Shown here one piece after another: positions 8,110-16,496 of a DNA stretch of 54,079 nucleotides. The translations under genes were made by a program, and so were the position numbers. Numbering within the stretch: the first letter of the stretch is position 1; the number at the start of each line of letters is the position of its first letter. Below the pieces are notes generated by a model, which was not told where the DNA came from, searched no databases, and worked only from the letters and a program-made list of their open reading frames with translations. This DNA comes from CAZDBA01 sp964503615 (GTDB lineage: Bacteria > Planctomycetota > Planctomycetia > Pirellulales > Pirellulaceae), in assembly GCA_964503615.1 (NCBI GenBank), contig CAZDBA010000007.1, forward strand, positions 1-54,079, in the 5' to 3' direction.

Positions 8110-8769
8110 CTAGCCTTCTAAAGTTCGTTCGAGGTGGTCAATTTGGGTGCGTACGCTTTCTAGATCTGGATTGATCGAGAGCGAGATCCGAAAGAACTCT
8201 AACGCAATCACGCTTTCGTTCATTTGCAAATAGCAATTGGCCACGCCCAGAGATGCGCCGAAATGAAAACGATTGAGATAAAGTGTTTCGCGACAGTCTT
8301 CAATGGCGTCCGAGTATTGCTGTAAACCGTACTTGGCGATGGCGCGTTGGTTCCAAGCTTCGGAGAAGTTCGGCTTGAGTGTGATCAGCTTGTCAGCCAG
8401 CTCGATAGATTCTTGCAAACGACAGCGGTTATTCAGTTGCATGATCTTACGCAGCATTGTTTGCTGGTGTTGGCTTCCATCGCGTGTCCAGAGGTCACGA
8501 ATTCCGTGATCGGCGAGGACTCTTACCGCCCGATCTGAATCGCTTAGGGCCCGTCCCATCGTCTCGTTAAAGCGAAAATCGCCTAAAAATCCGATTGAAA
8601 GGACTGCGGCTCGACGGGAAATGATATTTCCCGCATGAGCAAGTCGTTGCAAAGTACCCAAGGAGTAGATGCGCGAGACTGCACTGATAAACGACGCGCT
8701 ATTCTCGTCGTCCAAGTACTGCTGGTAGTATCTGTCCAGCATTGGAAATCGTTCAAATTCGTCTGACAT
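8110..8769 (-). CDS. HEAT/TPR repeat protein of unknown function
   Basis: 219-residue soluble protein without signal peptide. The N-terminal half has HEAT-like helices (RRAAVLSIGFLGDFRFNETMGRALSDSDRAVRVLA). The C-terminal half has about three TPR units (for example AWNQRAIAKYGLQQYSDAIEDCRETLYLN). Both are protein-interaction folds, so an adaptor role is likely, but no partner can be named. It is divergent from the STN-domain gene, with about 170 bases between starts. No clear Shine-Dalgarno was seen before the ATG at 8769. Confidence 0.75.
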   Translation of the reverse strand: MSDEFERFPMLDRYYQQYLDDENSASFISAVSRIYSLGTLQRLAHAGNIISRRAAVLSIGFLGDFRFNETMGRALSDSDRAVRVLADHGIRDLWTRDGSQHQQTMLRKIMQLNNRCRLQESIELADKLITLKPNFSEAWNQRAIAKYGLQQYSDAIEDCRETLYLNRFHFGASLGVANCYLQMNESVIALEFFRISLSINPDLESVRTQIDHLERTLEG

Positions 8770-8941
8770 ATTGGTCGACGCAGCAGTGCTATTTGATATG
8801 TTGTCGGGTAAGACCTTCGAGTTTAGTTGCCAGCGCGCAGCTACTCAACGAGTTGTCGCTGATTTATTGGATGTGAAAGCTTGTAATACCAGCACAATTA
8901 CACTCTGGATTTCAAATGGTAGCGAATATGAGGACTGGGGC

Positions 8942-10096
8942 ATGATGAATTTTCCCCGAACAAATTTGCTTATCTCAATTTTGGTGCTATTTTGCGCGCG
9001 ATCCGCCTTTGATTCGCCTGCACTTGCCCAAGAACGAACTGAGTGGCTGAGTGGTTCGGAGCTGACTAAAGCCTCCGAATCTCTGGCCGTTTCCGTTAAT
9101 TGGCAACTTGCTCCGCTTCGGCAACGATTGGGGAATTTGTCAAATCGACAGCGGATCGCGATTTTTCTCGATCGACGCGTGGACGGCTCTCAGACGCTGG
9201 ATTTTTCGGTAAACAACGTTTCGTTCGAGGAATGCCTCTGGCGTCTTTGCGACCAGCTAGAGCTGGGTATGTGCCGCATCGGTGATGTCTATTACGTGGG
9301 GCCTCGTGAGGCTGCGGCAAATCTACCGCAACAGGTTGCGTTTCTGAAAGACAAGGTGGATCGGGCTGAAAGACAGACGCGGCGCCGGTGGGAGCGAAAG
9401 GAATCGCTGACGATTCCGCAATTGGCTCAGCCACGCTCTCTGGTGCTTTCAACGTGCCAGAATATTGGGGCAACCCTTGAGGCAGGCGATACGATTCCGC
9501 ACGATTTATGGGCCGAAACGCAATTACCGCCGTTGGAGGTAGTTGATCGCCTGTCGTTGTTATTAGTGGGATTTGAGAAGTCGATTGAGCTGAACGATCG
9601 TTTGGATCAGATTCGTATGGTTGAAATGCCCGTTCGAGACAAGGTGACTCGGGTTTTTCATTTGGGTGAAAACGTCACGAAAGGAGCCGAGCTGGTAGAG
9701 GCTGAGATGCCAGAGGTGCAACTTGAGAAGGGTAGACGTGGCTTGACTGTGAATGCGTCTGGAGACGAATCGTTGCGAGTACACCGATTGTTGGTTTCGA
9801 TGCAAAAACCAGAGGTCGCAGATCTTTCACGGCAGGTTTTTACTTTGACTACGATTAACAATCGTGGCACCGTCCTGAATACGATTGCTGCGCAGTTGGG
9901 CCGTGACTTCAAATATGAGAAACACCACTTAGCGATTCTCAACGGTCGGATAGAGCTTAATTTGAAAGACGCGCCTGTAGACCAGGTGATCGGAGCTGTG
10001 CTAGAGGGAACCGGTTTGCAATACCGAATTACGGATGAGCAGTTGATGATCCTTGGTGGTTCAAGCGACGAGCCAAAAGACGAAAAAAAACGCTGA
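8942..10096 (+). CDS. Secreted protein with STN-like (secretin/TonB short N-terminal) domains
   Basis: 384-residue exported protein. The frame is open back to a TTG at 8771, but the ATGATG at 8942/8945 starts a clear signal peptide (FPRTNLLISILVLF, ending ALAQ). After it, RIAIFLDRRVDGSQTLDF...SFEECLWRLCDQL resembles an STN domain. A second one is at the C-terminus (VLNTIAAQLGRDFKY...LKDAPVDQVIGAVLEGTGL). STN domains are periplasmic modules of secretins and TonB receptors, but there is no secretin or barrel domain here. A periplasmic binding or scaffold role is an inference. The stop codon lies inside the stem of the terminator. Confidence 0.75.
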   Translation: MMNFPRTNLLISILVLFCARSAFDSPALAQERTEWLSGSELTKASESLAVSVNWQLAPLRQRLGNLSNRQRIAIFLDRRVDGSQTLDFSVNNVSFEECLWRLCDQLELGMCRIGDVYYVGPREAAANLPQQVAFLKDKVDRAERQTRRRWERKESLTIPQLAQPRSLVLSTCQNIGATLEAGDTIPHDLWAETQLPPLEVVDRLSLLLVGFEKSIELNDRLDQIRMVEMPVRDKVTRVFHLGENVTKGAELVEAEMPEVQLEKGRRGLTVNASGDESLRVHRLLVSMQKPEVADLSRQVFTLTTINNRGTVLNTIAAQLGRDFKYEKHHLAILNGRIELNLKDAPVDQVIGAVLEGTGLQYRITDEQLMILGGSSDEPKDEKKR

Positions 10097-10116
10097 TCAC
10101 TTGGATCAGCGTTTTT
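10083..10116 (+). terminator. Rho-independent terminator overlapping the stop codon
   Basis: Hairpin AAAAACGCTGATC / GATCAGCGTTTTT with a five-base loop and flanking A and T runs. The TGA stop (10094-10096) of the STN-domain gene is in the left arm. It may also work for the convergent gene from the right. Confidence 0.9.
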
Positions 10117-10147
10117 GAACATTCAGTATGCAATCAAATCTTAGACT

Positions 10148-11227
10148 TTAGTAGGTCGAGTAGAAAGCGTGCAGCCATGCCAAGCGGTAGGCCAAAGCAG
10201 AGACGATTGGCAAGTCAACGTCTTCGTATAGTTGATCGGCAACGTCGGCGTAGGCCTCTGCATAGTGTATGAAGCAATCGTGGCCGCCATTGGCAATCGC
10301 GTATTCAATTTCGTTGTCCACGATGCACTCTAACAGGCCAATAATGTCATCGATAATAGGATCAATACCAGCATTGCCGCTCGCTTCAAGCCATGCGATC
10401 GTATAGGCACCACCGAGGAAAAAGTTTGATCCGTAGTAAGACAAACGTGTGAAGTCATCTTGCCAAAAGATTGGGTCTTCCATGATGCACAAGCATGCAA
10501 AAGCGTTTTCAAGCTTGTGCAATTCATGGGCATTCCCATCTGAATCCGCAATCAAAGCAGCCAAGTCAGCTTTTATTAGAGCGATCTGATCGAAGCAACT
10601 CGGTTCAGCGATCGGTTCACAATTACCAGCTGAGATGTTTGCGAATACAACATTAGCAGCTATGTTGAAACCGTCACTAGTGGTGACTCTTACCTGAGCA
10701 ATCTCTTCGGTTCCTGTAAAGCCCCAAAAATTTGGTAATTCAGGCACCAGTTCGGATACAACGAGGTTGTCGGTCACGATTATGTTTCCGTCGGCATCGA
10801 GTAGCTCAATAGTTGCCGGTACTAGCCCCAAATATCCAAATCCAAACGAAGTCGCTGGACCATTCAAATCAAAAGTGTATGTCGGATTGAAGGCTTGAGA
10901 TGAAAACGCGATTGTTGGGATGTCACCATCGGGTACTCCATCAAGGTCAGCGTCCTGGAAGGATGCAAACACTGAAGGAGGAAACTCATTTTCATCAGTG
11001 ACGTTCAAAGAAAACAGATCGAAATCATCAGGCTCGGGGCTAGCAGTGAAAGTTGGGATCTCTATACCTGCATTATCAAAAAATTCAAAATCCAAATTAC
11101 TAAACGTCTCAATAGGAAGGCCTGGGCAGGTCGTTTCGAATTCTGCTTGGTCGGTAAAGATTTGAGCACTCAATGGCGAGGCCAAAAACGTTACCAAGAC
11201 TAGAAAGTACTTAAGAGATCGATGCAT
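10148..11227 (-). CDS. Secreted protein of unknown function
   Basis: 359 residues with a signal peptide (MHRSLKYFLVLVTFLASPLSAQ). The first half is acidic and beta-rich, with aromatic strands (TYTFDLNGPATSFGFGYLGLVPATIELLDADGNIIVT) like extracellular beta-sandwich proteins. It also has a DADLDGVPDGD loop that could bind calcium. The second half is helical and rich in Cys (CFDQIALIKADLAALI...CLCIMEDP...LLECIVDNEIEY...HDCFIHY). I do not recognise a family and see no sortase or PEP-CTERM anchor. GAGGA lies eight bases before the ATG on the minus strand. Codon use looks like the neighbours. Confidence 0.75.
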   Translation of the reverse strand: MHRSLKYFLVLVTFLASPLSAQIFTDQAEFETTCPGLPIETFSNLDFEFFDNAGIEIPTFTASPEPDDFDLFSLNVTDENEFPPSVFASFQDADLDGVPDGDIPTIAFSSQAFNPTYTFDLNGPATSFGFGYLGLVPATIELLDADGNIIVTDNLVVSELVPELPNFWGFTGTEEIAQVRVTTSDGFNIAANVVFANISAGNCEPIAEPSCFDQIALIKADLAALIADSDGNAHELHKLENAFACLCIMEDPIFWQDDFTRLSYYGSNFFLGGAYTIAWLEASGNAGIDPIIDDIIGLLECIVDNEIEYAIANGGHDCFIHYAEAYADVADQLYEDVDLPIVSALAYRLAWLHAFYSTY

Positions 11228-11626
11228 GCGAAAAGTCCTCGATGGTAGATAGTGAAAGGTTTAGAGCAGCCAAAAATGGCTGGCAGCTTCGGAACATTGT
11301 AATCGCAACGACCTGTTAAGAAAAACACAATTTCTAGTGTGAATTCTGGAATTCGTTCAAATATTACACCTGATTACGAATACGACCTTTGTGAGTGTTG
11401 ACGGCACCGCGAGTGTCCTGCCGAACCTCGCTGGGGCCAGCTACGCAAGTCGCCAGCTACGCAAGTCGCTTGCCAAGTCAGAATCTGATGGTTTGTGATG
11501 TTCCTTGGGCCAGTTAGGCGCAAGGTTGCGTTCTAAACCACTGCTGCTTGGTGACTTTGCTGCTGACATTCACAAAAAAAGCCACTTCCCAGATTTGAGA
11601 AGTGGCTTCATTGCTCAGAATTTTAG
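11228..11626 (-). other. Intergenic region with 16-bp tandem repeat
   Basis: No gene. It carries the Shine-Dalgarno and promoter region of the secreted-protein gene at its left end. A perfect tandem duplication of CAGCTACGCAAGTCGC lies at 11438-11453 and 11454-11469, beside a CGAGTGTCCTGCCGAACCTCGC repeat-like stretch. The tRNA-Cys terminator is at its right end. Confidence 0.7.
11573..11606 (-). terminator. Rho-independent terminator of tRNA-Cys
   Basis: On the minus strand: stem AGCCACTTC / GAAGTGGCT with a short loop, then a run of seven T, about 20 bases beyond the tRNA 3' end. Confidence 0.9.
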
Positions 11627-11698
11627 AGGCGACGCCGGGATTCGAACCCGGGATGGCGGATTTGCAATCCGCTGCCTTAGCCACTTGGCCACGTCGCC
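11627..11698 (-). tRNA. tRNA-Cys (GCA anticodon)
   Basis: Cloverleaf on the minus strand. Acceptor GGCGACG pairs with CGTCGCC, the anticodon loop is TTGCAAA (anticodon GCA), the T arm is CCGGGTTCGAATCCCGG, and the D loop contains AAGTGGCTAAGGC. The unpaired base after the acceptor is U, the discriminator expected for tRNA-Cys. The CCA end is not encoded. There is no long variable arm, so it is not tRNA-Sec. It stands alone and is followed by its own terminator. Confidence 0.97.
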
Positions 11699-12444
11699 AT
11701 ACGTTGAGAAAGGTATATGAACTTACTTTGACGGTCAAGTGGTCAAGGTAATGCAGGTAAACTGATTCGCCCTACCTTGCGCGAAACTGCTTTCAACGGA
11801 ATAACCGGCACAACAGTTCATTCGGATTATTGGCTGGCAAACTTTAGCTTGCGGCGGGTTCTTCTTTGCCTGCAATCCGGTCTCTGCGACCTACGATTGC
11901 GAAATCTCCCATTTTTCGACGGTTCAACACTCGAAAACGTTTTCGAACGGAAAGAGGCCCGACACGGAATTTGTTGGAGAAAAATCCTTCCTACTCAAAA
12001 ACTAATAGTCTCATGTCACGAAAAAACAAACCGGAACGCCTTGTTGAATCAGTTGCCCAGCAGAACAAAATCGTGGGCCGATCTATAGATTCGATCGTTG
12101 AGAATATCGCCAGTCAGCCTGGCGCGGAATCCCGTTCTGATTGGAACGAGATCTGTATCACCGCTGAGCTGGTTCTGGTTCAGGACCTTTTGTTGGGTGA
12201 CGCAGACCAAGGCCATCGTAACCAAGCTGGCAAAGTTCACGGCCACAAGAACTCGAACGAATCGAAGTCAAAAACGAATAACAACGGCTAGGTTGGTCGG
12301 TTTTCGCCAATTGAGGGTGGCATTTACACGATTGACACATTGATTGCTAAGGTGGGCCAGAAGAGAAGTGAACTCCGAATGGACCTTCGAGCTCGTCGAG
12401 CCAGTCGAGCAGTTCTGACGAAAGCATGGGTCTTTCAGGGCACT
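11699..12444 (+). other. Intergenic region, no supported gene
   Basis: About 750 bases between tRNA-Cys and the convergent radical SAM gene. Several weak frames exist on both strands. The best, 12013-12291 plus (MSRKNKPERLVESV..., ending in a Lys/Asn/Ser-rich tail), and 12049-12246 minus show no family features or ribosome site. I see no RNA gene or repeat. Confidence 0.4.
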
Positions 12445-13449
12445 TTAATCCGCGTCGACTAATTTGCCTTGCCAAGTATCACGGCGTTCGAATTCCTCAC
12501 GAACGCAATCAAAGACATTGGGTTTGTTAAGGCACCATTCAGGGCCGACGAAATACTTGGGCGGTGCCTCGCCGCTAATCCGCTCGACAACCATATGGCC
12601 GGGAATACGTTCCAGAAAGTCGATCAAGGTCGTGATGTATTCTTCTTTTTCCATCAACACGACTTCGCCATTTCGAACTTGTTCCGCCAAAGGTGTATTT
12701 TCGACCGCGTACAAGTTATGAATCTTTACCGCGTCGATATCCAATCTGGCAATTTCGTCAGCGGTTGCCATCATGTCCGCATGTGATTCGCCTGGCAAGC
12801 CGAGCATGACATGAACGCAAATCTCAAATCCACGGCCAACACTACGGTTCATGGCGTCCAGAAAAGCATCGTGATGATGGCCACGGTTCATCCAATCGAG
12901 TGATCGGTTATGAATCGTTTGCAAACCATACTCAACGGTCAGATAAGTCCGCTCGCCAAACTCCTGCAGTAAATCGAGAACATCGTCTGGAACACAATCC
13001 GGGCGAGTCCCGATTGCCATCGCCACGACTTCCGGGTGTTCCAGCGGGATATCGTATAACGCACGAAGCTCGTCAACCGGCGCATAGGTATTGGTGGCCG
13101 GTTGGAAATAGGCCATAAAGTTTTCCACTTTACGATACCGAGTCTTTAAGCGTGAGATCCCGTCTTTCAGTTGTTGCTCAATCTGCAAACGCCGGATTCG
13201 GCGGCTGGGGCTGAAGCTGCGATTGTCACAAAACGTACATCCGCCAATCGCTACAGTCCCATCAACATTGGGACAAGTGAACCCTGCGTCCAAACTGACC
13301 CTCTGTACTCGAAACCCAAATTTCGATTTCAAAAAGTGGTTATAGCTGTGATAACGGAGTCCTGCACCTCGCCAATTGTCCATAAGGGCAGTTCGCCGCG
13401 CATGTTCGTTTGGAGGAGCTTTTCCGCTTGAGGGGGTAGAAAACGGCAT
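12445..13449 (-). CDS. Radical SAM protein, TIGR01212 / YhcC-YtqA family
   Basis: 334-residue radical SAM enzyme. The family hallmark YHSYNHFLKSKFG...RVSLDAGFTCPN is followed by the cluster Cys residues C59, C71 and C74, with the unusual long spacing typical of this family rather than CxxxCxxC. The downstream TIM-barrel strands (VEYGLQTIH, VHVMLGLPGE, VKIHNLYAVE) are conserved. The true family N-terminus starts near residue 24, so the in-frame Met at 13383 is an alternative start. The function is not firmly known; some relatives have been linked to tRNA modification. The enzyme binds [4Fe-4S] and SAM in the cytoplasm. Confidence 0.9.
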   Translation of the reverse strand: MPFSTPSSGKAPPNEHARRTALMDNWRGAGLRYHSYNHFLKSKFGFRVQRVSLDAGFTCPNVDGTVAIGGCTFCDNRSFSPSRRIRRLQIEQQLKDGISRLKTRYRKVENFMAYFQPATNTYAPVDELRALYDIPLEHPEVVAMAIGTRPDCVPDDVLDLLQEFGERTYLTVEYGLQTIHNRSLDWMNRGHHHDAFLDAMNRSVGRGFEICVHVMLGLPGESHADMMATADEIARLDIDAVKIHNLYAVENTPLAEQVRNGEVVLMEKEEYITTLIDFLERIPGHMVVERISGEAPPKYFVGPEWCLNKPNVFDCVREEFERRDTWQGKLVDAD

Positions 13450-13551
13450 TAATTTGACGAAATTTGGGTTGAGACCTACAGTATTAGTAGACCAAATTAA
13501 ACATTTTTATTCTATGGTCTTTATTTCTTAACGCAATTTTTATGGAATCAT

Positions 13552-13950
13552 ATGTTTGGAGAATTAGTACCCACAGGGGGAGGTGATCCGATCCCTCTGA
13601 TGAAGAAGCGACTGCGCATCGGCCGTCGTGAAGGATGTGACATCATTTTGAACTTTGCCAATATCTCATCTCATCACGCATTGATGGATATCGAAGAAGG
13701 CTATTGGTTTATTCGTGATTTGAATTCGAAGAATGGCGTCAAGTTCGATGGCAAGCGAATAATGGCTAATGTGCGACGTCGACTGGATCCAGGCGTTATT
13801 CTCTCGATCGCCAAGCACGCGTACGAAGTGAATTACGACCCTTCTGCACTGGGAGCTTATGGTACGCCCCCACAAGACGAGCAGATTGAGACGATGTTTA
13901 CTCAATCACTTTTGCAACGTGCAGGATTGACCCGCCGCAAGAAGGGCTAA
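13552..13950 (+). CDS. FHA domain protein
   Basis: 132-residue protein that is almost wholly one forkhead-associated domain, a phosphothreonine-binding module. Conserved residues are visible: GR at 24-25 (RIGRREGCDI), SSHH at 39-42, and the NSKNG turn (58-62). It probably reads out Ser/Thr kinase signalling, which is abundant in planctomycetes. The partner kinase is not next door; the only kinase in the window is at 217-1362. A strong terminator follows, so it is a single-gene unit. Confidence 0.9.
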   Translation: MFGELVPTGGGDPIPLMKKRLRIGRREGCDIILNFANISSHHALMDIEEGYWFIRDLNSKNGVKFDGKRIMANVRRRLDPGVILSIAKHAYEVNYDPSALGAYGTPPQDEQIETMFTQSLLQRAGLTRRKKG

Positions 13951-13995
13951 TCGACGAGCCCTCGTAATACGGGCGAAATCTAAAACGACAACAAT

Positions 13996-14038
13996 TAAAA
14001 ACGGGCTTTCTGTCATCAAGATGGAAAGCCCGTTTTTT
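13996..14038 (+). terminator. Rho-independent terminator after the FHA gene
   Basis: Hairpin AAAACGGGCTTTC / GAAAGCCCGTTTT with a loop of about ten bases and a T run, 45 bases after the stop codon. Confidence 0.92.
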
Positions 14039-14088
14039 GGTGTAACTAGCTCAGGCTAAATGGCTTAGGCTGCCGCGCGTGACCGTAA

Positions 14089-14102
14089 TTCAATTCATTG
14101 AA
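14089..14102. promoter_or_regulatory. Perfect palindrome TTCAAT-TC-ATTGAA
   Basis: Six-base arms around a two-base centre, about 125 bases upstream of the sigma-54 promoter. That is a typical distance for an enhancer-binding activator site. The role is an inference. Confidence 0.3.
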
Positions 14103-14190
14103 CGAATTCGGAAGCCCTCAAAACAGATAACTCCTCAATCAGTGTCAAAATGTCAGACAGACACACCTCATTCGAAAACCGTTTTTTCAC

Positions 14191-14202
14191 CACGAATTCG
14201 TG
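14191..14202. promoter_or_regulatory. Perfect 12-bp palindrome CACGAATTCGTG
   Basis: Self-complementary site about 22 bases upstream of the -24 element of the dnaK promoter. It could be an operator. No regulator can be named. Confidence 0.3.
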
Positions 14203-14223
14203 ATATTTGGTTGTCTCAGCTTC

Positions 14224-14239
14224 TGGCACGCTCTTTGCA
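14224..14239 (+). promoter_or_regulatory. Sigma-54 (RpoN) promoter of dnaK
   Basis: TGGCACG-CTCT-TTGCA matches the -24/-12 consensus TGGCACG-N4-TTGCW at every fixed position, with GG and GC ten bases apart. Transcription would start near 14250, giving a leader of about 95 bases before the dnaK ATG. Sigma-54 promoters need an ATP-driven enhancer-binding activator, whose gene is not in this window. Confidence 0.75.
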
Positions 14240-14345
14240 TTATGTGTGGCAAAGCAAATTTCTCTGCCCAAAAGTCAGGCGGGAAGATTGCGCAAAAACT
14301 CAAATAACCAGCTTTTAACGATCATATAAAATCAGGAGCATCAAA

Positions 14346-16271
14346 ATGGCTCAAGGCGAAAAAATCATCGGTATCGACCTTGGTACCACTAACTCGTGCG
14401 TCGCGGTTATGGACGGCAACGAACCTACCGTTATTGCCAACCAAGAGGGCGACCGGACGACACCCAGTGTTGTCGCCTTTACCGACAAAGGCGAGACGCT
14501 TGTAGGAGCACCTGCCCGCAACCAGCGAGTGACCAACCCGGAGCGTACCGTGTATTCGGTCAAGCGTTTTATGGGGCGACGCCATAGCGAAGTCGCCTCT
14601 GAAGAAAAAATGGTCCCCTACGGTGTTGTTGGTGCGGCCGAAGAATACGTGAAAATTCAGGTTGGCGATGACCAATACACGCCACAAGAGATCTCGGCAA
14701 AAACGCTTCGCAAACTGAAAGAAGCGGCCGAATCCTACTTGGGCCAAACGGTTCACAAAGCGGTCATTACGGTTCCTGCTTATTTCAATGACGCTCAACG
14801 ACAGGCGACCAAAGACGCTGGTCAGATTGCCGGGCTGGAAGTCGCACGAATTATCAACGAGCCAACGGCGGCTGCGATGGCCTACGGCTTGGATAAATCG
14901 CAGAGCGAGCAAAAGATTGTCGTCTTTGACCTTGGCGGTGGAACGTTCGACGTTTCTGTGCTTGAGCTGAACGACGACGATGGTATGAAAGTTTTCGAAG
15001 TGATCAGCACCAGTGGCGATACCCACTTGGGCGGCGACGACTTTGATGACGTGCTGATCAACCATGTTGCGGACGAATTCAAAAAATCAAACGGTGTTGA
15101 CCTGCGTGAAGACACCATGGCGTTGCAACGGCTTCAGGAAGCTTGTGAAAAGTGCAAAAAAGAACTTAGCACCATGCCGCAAACTGACATCAACTTGCCG
15201 TTTATCACTGCTGATGCTTCGGGGCCCAAGCACCTTCAGATGACCGTGACTCGTGCGACTTTCGAAGAGCTGATTGATCCTCTTGTAGATCGTTGCCGTA
15301 TCCCGGTTGAAACTGCGTTAAAGGATGCCAAACTTTCTCCAAGCGAAATCGACGAAATCGTTTTGGTCGGTGGTTCGACTCGTGTGCCTAAAGTTGTCGA
15401 GATGGTCAAAAAGATCTTTGGCAAAGAACCTCACAAGGGCGTAAACCCGGACGAGGTGGTTGCCATCGGTGCGGCGATTCAGGGAAGTGTTCTGGCGGGT
15501 GACCGCAAAGACGTTTTGCTGCTGGACGTTACACCGCTGACGCTTGGCATCGAAACCGAGGGCGGTGTCATGACATCGCTTGTCGACCGTAACACTACGA
15601 TCCCAACCGAAAAGAAGCAGACGTTCAGCACGGCTGCGGACAATCAAACAGCAGTCACGATCCAGGTTTTCCAGGGTGAGCGAAAGATGGCGTTGAACAA
15701 TCGTCTGCTCGGGAAGTTTGACTTGACCGGAATTCCAGCTGCCCGACGTGGTGTGCCTCAGATCGAAGTTAAATTCGATATCGACCAGAACGGCATTCTC
15801 AACGTGTCGGCTAAAGATCTTGGATCGGGCAAAGAGGCGAATGTGTCGATCAATGAATCTGCCGGTCTTTCGGACGATGAGATCGAAAAGATGAAAGCGG
15901 ACGCCGAAGCCAACGCGGAAGAGGACAAGCGTATGTTTGAGCTTGCAACAGCTCGTAACGACGCCGACCGAATGTGTTTGGAAGTCGAAAAGACGATGGA
16001 AGACCATGCGGACAAGCTTTCCGGTGACGACAAATCGGCTCTTGAAGCAGCAATCCAAAAAGTGCGTGATGCAGCCGGCGGCGAAGACGCTGACGCCAAC
16101 ACGATTAAGGAGGCAGTGAAAGAGCTTGAGCAAACCGCTCATGCCTTCAGCAAGACGATGTACGAGAACGCAGAGCAAGCATCTGCGGAACCGGGCGCCG
16201 AAGCTGCTGAACCTGCTGCGGAAGAAGAAGACGACGCAATCGACGCTGAGTTCGAAGTCAAAAACGACTAA
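14346..16271 (+). CDS. dnaK: Molecular chaperone DnaK (Hsp70)
   Basis: Full-length Hsp70, 641 residues. The ATPase domain begins IIGIDLGTTNSCVAV and shows VPAYFNDAQRQATKDAG, NEPTAAAMAYG, FDLGGGTFDVSVL and VGGSTRVP. The interdomain linker is VLLLDVTPLTLG. A substrate-binding domain and a helical lid follow, then an acidic tail (EEEDDAIDAEFEVKND). It refolds proteins with DnaJ and GrpE, neither of which is adjacent. A near-ideal sigma-54 promoter lies upstream and a strong terminator follows. AGGAG is about eight bases before the ATG. Confidence 0.98.
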   Translation: MAQGEKIIGIDLGTTNSCVAVMDGNEPTVIANQEGDRTTPSVVAFTDKGETLVGAPARNQRVTNPERTVYSVKRFMGRRHSEVASEEKMVPYGVVGAAEEYVKIQVGDDQYTPQEISAKTLRKLKEAAESYLGQTVHKAVITVPAYFNDAQRQATKDAGQIAGLEVARIINEPTAAAMAYGLDKSQSEQKIVVFDLGGGTFDVSVLELNDDDGMKVFEVISTSGDTHLGGDDFDDVLINHVADEFKKSNGVDLREDTMALQRLQEACEKCKKELSTMPQTDINLPFITADASGPKHLQMTVTRATFEELIDPLVDRCRIPVETALKDAKLSPSEIDEIVLVGGSTRVPKVVEMVKKIFGKEPHKGVNPDEVVAIGAAIQGSVLAGDRKDVLLLDVTPLTLGIETEGGVMTSLVDRNTTIPTEKKQTFSTAADNQTAVTIQVFQGERKMALNNRLLGKFDLTGIPAARRGVPQIEVKFDIDQNGILNVSAKDLGSGKEANVSINESAGLSDDEIEKMKADAEANAEEDKRMFELATARNDADRMCLEVEKTMEDHADKLSGDDKSALEAAIQKVRDAAGGEDADANTIKEAVKELEQTAHAFSKTMYENAEQASAEPGAEAAEPAAEEEDDAIDAEFEVKND

Positions 16272-16348
16272 GATTGCTTGTCAAAGTAGCACGTCTCTCC
16301 GAGGCGTTAACACTTGTCTCAGAGAGACGACGTTGCGAATAACAAATT

Positions 16349-16384
16349 CAAAAGCCTTGGGGCCAAACCCCAAGGCTTTTTTTG
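16349..16384 (+). terminator. Rho-independent terminator of dnaK
   Basis: Stem AAAAGCCTTGGGG / CCCCAAGGCTTTT with a short loop and a T run. A second hairpin (CGTCTCT...AGAGACG, about 16291-16330) precedes it. Confidence 0.93.
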
Positions 16385-16496
16385 AAGAGGCTAATTAACA
16401 AGCTTCCATTGGGTAAAAGGAATTCTGGCGAATCCCACTACGAACAATCAATGCTCCGTTTCTAGCAAGATATCAATTAAAAACAATTCCGGAAAA

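Larger units (their letters stand above)
13951..14345 (+). other. dnaK upstream region
   Basis: Noncoding. It holds the FHA-gene terminator, two short perfect palindromes, a consensus sigma-54 promoter and the dnaK leader, each listed separately. No CIRCE element (TTAGCACTC inverted repeat) was seen. Confidence 0.8.

Noticed and set aside
11627..11698. tRNA-Sec to match the HesB TGA
   Set aside because: The anticodon is GCA, the variable arm is short, and the discriminator fits tRNA-Cys.
12013..12291. Possible small gene MSRKNKPERL...
   Set aside because: No family match, low-complexity tail, no Shine-Dalgarno; equally long frames exist on the other strand.
13951..14345. CIRCE element for dnaK
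   Set aside because: No TTAGCACTC/GAGTGCTAA inverted repeat is present; the sigma-54 motif is the only strong promoter signal.
14322..15065. 247-codon frame antisense to dnaK
   Set aside because: It mirrors the codon pattern of dnaK on the other strand, has no family features, and dnaK is certain.
15318..16178. 286-codon frame antisense to dnaK
   Set aside because: Shadow of the dnaK reading frame; no ribosome site or domain.
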